From: CAYFUR01 sp964346275
GTDB taxonomy: Bacteria > Sumerlaeota > Sumerlaeia > SLMS01
Direction of reading: 5' to 3'
Length of the DNA: 59,007 nt
Assembly: GCA_964346275.1 (NCBI GenBank)
Contig: CAYFUR010000007.1
Coordinates: 1 to 59,007 of the forward strand
In this document: positions 35,572 through 42,385 of the stretch, piece after piece
Numbering within the stretch: the stretch's first letter is position 1
Layout of the letters: every line of letters starts with the position of its first letter
Notes under the pieces: generated by a model
Databases searched by the model: none
The model's input: the letters and a program-made list of their open reading frames with translations, nothing else
Told to the model about the DNA's origin: nothing
Program-made: the position numbers and the translations under genes

Positions 35572-36732
35572 ATGCTCAGAACTCCGGAAATCGATCTGCA
35601 GGCTCTCATTCGCGAGGAAGGAGAGCCGTGCGTGAGCATGTACCTGCCGACGGGATCAGCAGAACGCGATCCCGACCAGGGGCGCATCCGGCTGAAGAAC
35701 ATGGTGCGCCAGGCACACGATGAATTGAAGAACCTCGGCGTGCGCGAGACCGAGCCGGTCATGAAAAACCTGGATGAGGTTCTCAGGCTCGAAAAGGATC
35801 AGGATTACTTCGGAGAAACCGGGCGTGGCCTGGCCGTCTTTGTCAGCAATAACCTGATGAAACGCTACCCCCTGCCCCGGGAGTGCGACGAATTGCTGGT
35901 GGCCTCCTACCGGTTCCACGTGAAGCCGCTGATTCCGTTGCTCACCACCGATATGGAAACACTCGTTCTCAAAGTCGCCCGCAAGGCGCCGCGTCTCTAT
36001 CACCTTTCAAGAATCGGTGTTCGCGAAATCGAAGTGGAGAACATGCCCGACAGCATGACCGAAGCACTCCACGAGGAAGACCTCGCCGGCCATCATGTTT
36101 ACAGCGCCGGGACGGGCGGCGGAGAGTCCAGTGGCCCGATCCACCACGGACATTCCACCGAGAAAGAGGCGGAAAAGGAGAAGTTCGGGCGCTATGCGCG
36201 CATCCTCGACAAGGCTGTCCGCGAAAAGTTTTCCGACGGCAAGCTGCCGCTGCTGCTCCTGGGAGTCGAATACGAACGCCATATCTTTCAGGAAAACTCC
36301 AGTTATCCAAACATCCTGGAGGAGGGAATCAATGGCAACGCGGAGAATATGACGGAAGACGAAATATACAACCGCGCGGCGGAAACGCTGGAGCCTCGTA
36401 TCGAAAAGGAATTAGAAACGGCTCTCGAACGCTTTGGGGATGCGAAAGGTTCGAAGAAGGCTTCCACGGATGCTTCCGAGATTATCGCCGGCGCCGTGAA
36501 TGGCCGCGTCGACACTCTTTTCGTCGGTCGCGGCGTGCGTTGCTGGGGAATATACGACGGCAATTCGAACAAAGTCCACTGGCATGAAGAAAAAGAAGTA
36601 GGGGATATAGATCTTCTGGATTTCGCCGCCGTGGAAGCCCACGCCAATGGCGCCCTTGTCTATCTTTGCGAGGCTGACCGCGTGCCGTCGGAATCTTCTG
36701 AATGCCCGCTTGCCGCAATTCTCAGGTTCTAA
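35572..36732 (+). CDS. Bacterial archaeo-eukaryotic release factor-like protein (BaeRF)
   Basis: 386 residues. N-terminal segment PCVSMYLPTGSAERD, then YFGETGRGLAVFVS and LPLLLLGVEYERHIF, and a C-terminal L7Ae-like part with NGRVDTLFVGRGVRCWGIYD. This is the layout of bacterial eRF1-like proteins (probably BaeRF family 3), which are predicted to act on ribosomes rather than in normal termination. A catalytic GGQ loop is not evident, though a GTGGGESSGPIHHGH loop (about 180) occupies a comparable middle position. Function unknown. Confidence 0.75.
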   Translation: MLRTPEIDLQALIREEGEPCVSMYLPTGSAERDPDQGRIRLKNMVRQAHDELKNLGVRETEPVMKNLDEVLRLEKDQDYFGETGRGLAVFVSNNLMKRYPLPRECDELLVASYRFHVKPLIPLLTTDMETLVLKVARKAPRLYHLSRIGVREIEVENMPDSMTEALHEEDLAGHHVYSAGTGGGESSGPIHHGHSTEKEAEKEKFGRYARILDKAVREKFSDGKLPLLLLGVEYERHIFQENSSYPNILEEGINGNAENMTEDEIYNRAAETLEPRIEKELETALERFGDAKGSKKASTDASEIIAGAVNGRVDTLFVGRGVRCWGIYDGNSNKVHWHEEKEVGDIDLLDFAAVEAHANGALVYLCEADRVPSESSECPLAAILRF

Positions 36733-36821
36733 GCCCGTTCCGCAACGAGGCGTAAAGACTTGTCCGGGGCCGTTAAGCTCCGGGTAAATCCTGTTTCCAC
36801 GCAGCGTCTTCCCGTTGCGGG

Positions 36822-38300
36822 TTACTCGTCCGGCTCGCCCTTGTTTTCGAGAATCATCTTCTGTTTCAGCTTATAGAGATTGCGTTCGAGTCCCGCGGGA
36901 TATTCGTGCGGGTTCGTAAAGCGCCGCACGCCGGGGTGGAAGGCCTTGAGCTGGTCTTTCGTGCGCTGGCGCATCTCCTCGATCGGCGGGGGCGTATAGA
37001 CGCGCTGGCCATTGCGGAATATGGGCACGAGCAAGTCTTCCGATCGAGTCTTCGCATCGACATGTTTGCGCCGCGTCTCGTTGAAGGGATCGATGATGGT
37101 CCACCGGCTCTTGGGCGGATTCGGCTCGTCGTAGATCGCATCGGCAAGGGGTTCGCCGTCGCGATAGAAGCGCCGCACCTGGAGCAGCCCCGGGTTGGAC
37201 GTCTTGACGATCTGCTCGGAAAGCTTCAGCCGATAGCTCCATTCTTCTCCAGGCTTCCGCACGGCAGAGAGCTTATAGACACCCCCGAGCGCAGGCTGGT
37301 CATAGGCCGTCACAAGTTTTGTCCCGACGCCCCAGACGGCTATCCGGCAGTTCTGTTCCTTCAGACTTTGCACCAGGTGCTCATCGAGATCGCCGCTGGC
37401 AAAAACCTTTGCTTCGGTGAAGCCCGCGTCGTCCATCATCTTGCGCGCCTCGATACTGAGATAGGCCAGGTCGCCGGAGTCCAGACGGATCCCGAGGAAC
37501 TTGTGCCCATTGTCGCGCAGCCATTTTCCCGCTTCGATGGCCTTTTTTGTTCCCTCCAGGCTGTCGAAGGTATCCACCAGGAAAACACTGTTATTCGGCA
37601 TCGCTTCCGCCCAGGCCTGGAACGATTCCATTTCGCTGTCGTAGGCCATGACCCAGCTGTGGGCGTGGGTTCCTTTCACCGGGACGCCCAGAAGCTTGCC
37701 CGCCAGGATGTTCGACGTGGCATCGCACCCTCCTACGATGGTCGCCCGCGAAGCGGAAATCCCTCCGTCTATACCCTGCGCGCGGCGAAGGCCGAACTCC
37801 AGGATCGGATCGTCGCCCGCCACGTCGCGCAGCCGCGCCGATTTTGTGGCGATCAACGTGGAGAAATTCAGAAGGTTCACCATCGGCGTCTCCAGAATCT
37901 GGGCGATGGGAATTGGTCCTTTGACGCGAAGAAGCGGCTGAAACGGAAAGACCATGGTTCCTTCCGGAATAGCGTCTATATCCAGCGTGAAATCCATGTT
38001 CCGCAAATAATCGAGAAACGCATCATCGAAAAACGGCTTCTCATCGCTGCCCTTGATCGTGGAGAGATACTCCAGATCATCATCGGTAAACTGGAACCAG
38101 TCGATGAAGTCGATGGCCAGTTCCAGCCCGCAGGCAATGGCGTAGCCCCCATCAAAGGGCTTCTTGCGGAAGAAGAGATGGAAGCACGCTTCGGTGTCTT
38201 TCATTCCCGTCTTCCAATATCCATAGGCCATGGTCAGCTGGTAAAGATCCGTCAGCAGGCCCAGCGGATGCCCGTATATCTGTTTCAAGAGGTTCTTCAT
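36822..38300 (-). CDS. pncB: Nicotinate phosphoribosyltransferase
   Basis: 492 residues: LLTDLYQLTMAYGYWKTG at the N-terminus, FGLRRAQGIDGGISASRA, GTHAHSWVMA, FLGIRLDSGDLAYLS and SGDLDEHLV. It makes nicotinate mononucleotide in NAD salvage. AAAGGA lies 6 bases before the ATG at 38300, and it begins 10 bases after the aldo/keto reductase stop, so the two form an operon. Two octamers lie inside (36994-37001 and 37767-37774), in opposite orientations. Confidence 0.95.
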   Translation of the reverse strand: MKNLLKQIYGHPLGLLTDLYQLTMAYGYWKTGMKDTEACFHLFFRKKPFDGGYAIACGLELAIDFIDWFQFTDDDLEYLSTIKGSDEKPFFDDAFLDYLRNMDFTLDIDAIPEGTMVFPFQPLLRVKGPIPIAQILETPMVNLLNFSTLIATKSARLRDVAGDDPILEFGLRRAQGIDGGISASRATIVGGCDATSNILAGKLLGVPVKGTHAHSWVMAYDSEMESFQAWAEAMPNNSVFLVDTFDSLEGTKKAIEAGKWLRDNGHKFLGIRLDSGDLAYLSIEARKMMDDAGFTEAKVFASGDLDEHLVQSLKEQNCRIAVWGVGTKLVTAYDQPALGGVYKLSAVRKPGEEWSYRLKLSEQIVKTSNPGLLQVRRFYRDGEPLADAIYDEPNPPKSRWTIIDPFNETRRKHVDAKTRSEDLLVPIFRNGQRVYTPPPIEEMRQRTKDQLKAFHPGVRRFTNPHEYPAGLERNLYKLKQKMILENKGEPDE

Positions 38301-38310
38301 AGGGTTTCCT

Positions 38311-39312
38311 TTAGCGGTACTGATGTGGTCCAAAGTCGCCGTCGTAGTATCGCACAATCGCCTCTTTCGGCGGAGCCACCTCGTTCAGGCGCTTTTGATC
38401 TTCGCCGGTCAGTTCGATCTCGGCGGCGTCCAGGTTGTCTTCCAGTTGCTCCATCGTGCGCGGGCCGATGATCGGCGAGGTGATCCCGGGCTGGGCGGCG
38501 CACCAGGCAACGGCGACCTGGCTGATCGTGGCGTTTTTTTCCCGGGCGATTTTCTCCGCGGTGTCCAGCACGTCGAACGCCTGGTCCGAAGAAAGCGCTT
38601 TGCCGAAATGATGGTCCGATGAAAGGCGCGCTTCCTCTGGCGGTTTCTGGCCCCGGCGATACTTGCCCGTCAGGAAACCCATCGCCAGCGGCGACCAGGG
38701 AATGACGCCAAAGCCATAGGTCTGCGCCATGGGCAGCAGTTCCCGTTCGATGCTCCGGTCAAGGAGGTGGTAAGGCGGCTGCTCCGTCACAAAGCGGTTC
38801 AAGCCCAGTTCTTTGGCGACCCACAGGGACTCGACGACTTGCCAGGCTGCAAAAGTGCTTGTCCCGGCGTAGCAGACCTTGCCCGCGCGGATCAGGTCGT
38901 CCAGCGCGCCCAGCGTTTCATCGATCGGCGTATCCGAGCGCGGCCGGTGAATCTGGTAAAGATCGATATGATCAACCTGGAGCCTGCGCAGCGAGGCCTC
39001 GCATTGCTGAATGATGTGGCGGCGCGAATTCCCCTTCATATTGGGGTCGTCGTCGTCCATGGGACCATGAACTTTTGTGGCCAGAACAATCTGGTCGCGC
39101 TTTTTGTTTCGCTTCAGCGCCTTGCCGACGACTTTTTCGCTCTCGCCCCGGCTGTAGACATTGGCCGTGTCGAGAAAATTGATTCCCGAATCGATCGCCC
39201 GGTCGATGATGTCAAAGCTGTCCTGCTCGCCGGTCCGCCCGCCAAACATCATGCAGCCCAGACAGAGCTTGCTGACCCAGACGCCCGTGCGTCCCAGGTT
39301 GCGTTGTTCCAT
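38311..39312 (-). CDS. Aldo/keto reductase
   Basis: 333 residues of an NADPH-dependent TIM-barrel oxidoreductase. Catalytic residues: Asp and Tyr in DTANVYSRGESE, Lys in VLATKVHGPM, and His in HIDLYQIHRPR; cofactor site GPRTMEQLEDNL. The YghZ/Tas-like subgroup reduces diverse aldehydes; substrate unknown. AAAGGAG precedes the ATG at 39312 by 9 bases. Co-transcribed with pncB. Confidence 0.92.
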   Translation of the reverse strand: MEQRNLGRTGVWVSKLCLGCMMFGGRTGEQDSFDIIDRAIDSGINFLDTANVYSRGESEKVVGKALKRNKKRDQIVLATKVHGPMDDDDPNMKGNSRRHIIQQCEASLRRLQVDHIDLYQIHRPRSDTPIDETLGALDDLIRAGKVCYAGTSTFAAWQVVESLWVAKELGLNRFVTEQPPYHLLDRSIERELLPMAQTYGFGVIPWSPLAMGFLTGKYRRGQKPPEEARLSSDHHFGKALSSDQAFDVLDTAEKIAREKNATISQVAVAWCAAQPGITSPIIGPRTMEQLEDNLDAAEIELTGEDQKRLNEVAPPKEAIVRYYDGDFGPHQYR

Positions 39313-39663
39313 CGCGCTGGACTCCTTTGGTTCCGTGTTTCCTTCTAACCCAGAATTCGAATGATGCAAAGATGAGTCCGGGGCGCGTCCAGGAAAAAAC
39401 TGCCCGCCGGGCATGGACCCAGGAAAGAATGTCTCAGGTGAGAGATGAGCGGGGGAGAGAGGCCTGGACAGCTTGTTCCATTCGTCCGAAGGATGGGCCT
39501 GGGAAAGAGCATGATCCAAGCTCTTGAGCATGACGCGGATAGGAAATTCAATCCCGAATCCACTTCAGAACCTGTTGAAATTTGTATAGACAGGCGAAGC
39601 GCGCTTTCCGTGGCCCACGCGAAAGCACGCCTCGCCCTTTCGAGGAGGAAGTGAAACGCTCTT
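39313..39663. other. Intergenic region with octamer and hairpin
   Basis: 351 bases without a supported gene between two minus-strand genes. It carries a long imperfect hairpin (39593-39636) and the octamer GTATAGAC (39584-39591) immediately beside it. The rest should hold the promoter for the aldo/keto reductase operon. Confidence 0.5.
39593..39636 (-). terminator. Probable terminator hairpin downstream of the AhpD-like gene
   Basis: Read on the minus strand, GGCGAGGCGTGCTTTCGCGTG pairs with CACGGAAAGCGCGCTTCGCC across a GGC loop, with only a few mismatches. There is no strong U-tract right after the stem; the octamer GTCTATAC and then AAATTT follow. A terminator or structured 3' end is the simplest reading. 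Confidence 0.5.
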
Positions 39664-40185
39664 TTAGTCTTCCAGTTCGATCTTCAATGTATCGGCGAAT
39701 CGCGTCAGTAGGTTCATCAGTGAAGCGAGATAGACAAGCTCCACCGTTTGGGCATCGCCAAGTTGATTGTGAACGGACTGAAAGGTCTGGTCGCTCGCCG
39801 CCACATCCTGGGTGATTTCCCGGGCCAGGTTGATCACCATCCGTTCCGTTTCATCAAAGAGATCCTTGTCCGTATCCGGAAGGGCATTGATCTGATCCTG
39901 AGACAGCCCGGCCCGGCTGGCCATTTTTGTGTGGTGGCCCTGGCAGTAGGCACAACCGTTGAGCCGTGCAACACTGAGCAGGACAATCTCTTTCAGCTTC
40001 GGCGGCGCGGCGCCTTCGCCGCCTATGGGGCCGACGATTCCCATGAAAGATTCGAGAACCAGCGGCGAGTGTCCCATTGCCTTGGCGAGGTTCAGGACCA
40101 TTCCGCTTTTCTGTTCCATTTTTTCGTAAATCGCCCGGACATTTTCCGGCGCGCCATCTTTTTCGACGAGGTCGACTCGTGCCAT
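39664..40185 (-). CDS. Carboxymuconolactone decarboxylase/AhpD-like peroxidase
   Basis: 173 residues. The redox CxxC-H motif appears as LNGCAYCQGHHTKMA (about 78-86), typical of AhpD-like alkylhydroperoxidases rather than true decarboxylases; KLKEIVLLSVARLNG precedes it. Likely role: organic peroxide reduction in the cytoplasm. Confidence 0.9.
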   Translation of the reverse strand: MARVDLVEKDGAPENVRAIYEKMEQKSGMVLNLAKAMGHSPLVLESFMGIVGPIGGEGAAPPKLKEIVLLSVARLNGCAYCQGHHTKMASRAGLSQDQINALPDTDKDLFDETERMVINLAREITQDVAASDQTFQSVHNQLGDAQTVELVYLASLMNLLTRFADTLKIELED

Positions 40186-40249
40186 TTGGAAACCTTTCCA
40201 GGGTTATTGAGCTTGGGCCTCCCCTGGCCCCTCCTCCAAGACTTTCCGT

Positions 40250-41386
40250 CTAGACCTTCTCCAGGTAAGCCGCATCGGGATGCATGGCGCGGAAGACAAA
40301 CCAGAAAGCATAGGCGACGCTTGGGCGTTCCTGGCCCTCCTCGGCCGCTTCCACATCCACCGTTCCCTGTTCCGGATCGGTGATCGTCAGGCGGACGGGT
40401 ACGCCGCCGACCATGTCCTCGTAGACGAGATCCTCGCCCGCGGCTTCTTTCAGCCGGCTCAGCGGATATCCCTTCAACTGCTCGCCAGCCTCCACGATCA
40501 CCGTGAATTCCTTGCGCGGCAGGCCGTCCAGCGCCTCCTCTTCCACATCCGCGGGAAACATCAGGTGGTCTGTTTCGAAATACCGGGTATAAGGATTCCC
40601 CGTATAGTTGCGGCTATGCTTCGTATCGAAGGAAAGCACCGTGGCCGTGGGATTCGCTGCGCTCCACTGGCCCCACGTGGCCATGCCGCTGGGAAGGAGT
40701 TCCAGTTCCAGGCCTTTTTCCGCTGCCGGCCCGCAGACCGCTTTCATCAGCATCTGGCTCCACAGGCTTTCCTCATTGGAACTGCTTTGCCGGTCGTAGA
40801 GCAGAACATTCGAATTGTAAAGCAGCCCGCTGATGCCGAACTCGCGCTCCTCGCCGCCAATGCGCCGATCGAAGACCAGAGCGGAATCGCACAGCGGGCA
40901 ATAGGTCACGAGGATCGGCCGCCCGCCGACGGTATCGTTCACGGCTTCGTGGAAATTCAGAATGCGGATGGGATAGGCGCGCTCTTCTCCATTGAATTCC
41001 ACGGTGATGATGCGGTCATCGGGATTCATTTTTTCCATTTCCGAGACGCCGATCATCTTGGGATCGGTGAGCGAAGGAATCCCGTCCTTCGGCGGGCCGC
41101 CCGCGCGGATTTCGTCCTCGGGAACCAGGCATGTCCCCTCTGTGTGGCCGAAACTGGCAAGGACTCCCAGGCCCACCGGAGAGGGGGCCTGTCCATAGGG
41201 GAAATTGACCTGGTACCAATAGGTGCTGTAGCCGCCAATGACGGCGACAGACAGGCCAAGCAACACGAGGGCGTGGAGGGGTTTCAAACGCCGCGCATAC
41301 CAGCGCCGCGCAGGCTGCGGGATCATATCATTGCCACCGGATTCTTCCGGTTGGGGGACCGATTCAGGTGTCAAAGCGTCGGCCAT
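40250..41386 (-). CDS. DUF3179 domain protein, membrane-anchored
   Basis: 378 residues. One N-terminal membrane helix (about 37-56, LHALVLLGLSVAVIGGYSTY) puts the body in the periplasm. The DUF3179 signature is RAYPIRILNFHEAVND, then VTYCPLCDSALVFDR with two Cys, and SLWSQMLMKAVCGP. Biochemical function is unknown. It lies 69 bases downstream of the Crp/Fnr-type gene on the same strand and may be co-transcribed. Confidence 0.88.
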   Translation of the reverse strand: MADALTPESVPQPEESGGNDMIPQPARRWYARRLKPLHALVLLGLSVAVIGGYSTYWYQVNFPYGQAPSPVGLGVLASFGHTEGTCLVPEDEIRAGGPPKDGIPSLTDPKMIGVSEMEKMNPDDRIITVEFNGEERAYPIRILNFHEAVNDTVGGRPILVTYCPLCDSALVFDRRIGGEEREFGISGLLYNSNVLLYDRQSSSNEESLWSQMLMKAVCGPAAEKGLELELLPSGMATWGQWSAANPTATVLSFDTKHSRNYTGNPYTRYFETDHLMFPADVEEEALDGLPRKEFTVIVEAGEQLKGYPLSRLKEAAGEDLVYEDMVGGVPVRLTITDPEQGTVDVEAAEEGQERPSVAYAFWFVFRAMHPDAAYLEKV

Positions 41387-41455
41387 GAGGAGCCTCCTCT
41401 CAACTTCAGGCTGAGAGAAGCATTGCTGATTCGGCCGATTCTTTCTGTGAAATAA

Positions 41456-42208
41456 TTACGAGGCGGTTTTCGATGCTTCGCGAGCGACTTCGGCGATTTT
41501 CTTTCCGCCGGACACCTCGCGCAGGCCCTCCATGTCTTTCAGGACGATCCACCGCTTGGGCGTTTCCACAAGGCCGGCCTCGCGGAATCGCTTCATGATC
41601 ACGGTCACCATTTCCCGGCTTGTTCCGATCAGCTTGCCCAGGTCGGAATGGGAAAGCGGCAGCGACAGTTTGCGCCCTCCGGAAGAGTGCTCGCGCCCGA
41701 TTTGATCGTCCAACTCGAGAAACGCCAGGGCAAGCCGCGATTCCGCGGGGCGCATCATCATCTCCGCAAGGCGCACCTGGAGTTTTTGAATTCGCAGCAT
41801 GGAAAGCTTGGTCAGGCGGAAGGCGAGATCCGGAAATCGTTTTAATAAGCCTTCGAAGCGCTCGCGGCCGATCGAGCAAAGATAGGCCTCGGTGATGGTG
41901 CGGCAATGCTCGCCATAGAGCTGGGAATCATCGCCGGTCAACGCGCCGAAAACATCCCCAGGCCCCAGAATCATCACCGCCGCCTCGTTTCCTTCCTCGT
42001 CGACGAAAGTCAATTCCACGTGCCCCTTTTTTACGATATACAGCGCAGGCCCGTCTTCCGGCGGGGGAGGAACCACCTTGTTCCGTTCGAGTTCGATCAT
42101 ATGAAGGGTCTTGGCGATCGTGTCCTTCTCTTCATCCGTCAAAACAGAAAACAAAGGGCACTGCTGAACATGCCAGAGCTTGGAATCGTCGGGAGTCAAT
42201 TTCGTCAT
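41456..42208 (-). CDS. Crp/Fnr-family transcriptional regulator
   Basis: 250 residues. The cyclic-nucleotide-like beta-barrel (about 15-130) includes YIVKKGHVEL and LGPGDVFGAL. The C-terminal winged helix has LSHSDLGKLIGTSREMVTVIMKRF, the Crp recognition helix. The N-terminal cysteines of FNR are absent (one Cys near 17), so an oxygen-sensing Fe-S cluster is unlikely. An AGAGG before the ATG at 42208 supports this start over an upstream TTG. Targets unknown. Confidence 0.9.
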   Translation of the reverse strand: MTKLTPDDSKLWHVQQCPLFSVLTDEEKDTIAKTLHMIELERNKVVPPPPEDGPALYIVKKGHVELTFVDEEGNEAAVMILGPGDVFGALTGDDSQLYGEHCRTITEAYLCSIGRERFEGLLKRFPDLAFRLTKLSMLRIQKLQVRLAEMMMRPAESRLALAFLELDDQIGREHSSGGRKLSLPLSHSDLGKLIGTSREMVTVIMKRFREAGLVETPKRWIVLKDMEGLREVSGGKKIAEVAREASKTAS

Positions 42209-42304
42209 AGTCCGAACCTCTGACTTCAAGCTGAGGCATTTGAGGGAGTATTGTCGATCAGAATAAGACGTTATTCCAATAGATTTGGGTGATTGTCCCA
42301 GTCT

Positions 42305-42346
42305 GTAAAAGAGAAAAGGCCCGGAGAGCGCATTGGCTCGCCGGGC
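42305..42346 (-). terminator. Rho-independent terminator after the alpha-mannosidase gene
   Basis: On the minus strand GCCCGGCGAGC pairs with GCTCTCCGGGC across a six-base loop, followed by CTTTTCTCTTTT. It separates the GH38 gene from the Crp/Fnr gene. Confidence 0.8.
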
Positions 42347-42385
42347 AGCTGGGAATCCCGCTCTGGCCCTCTCTGGAAGAGGCGT

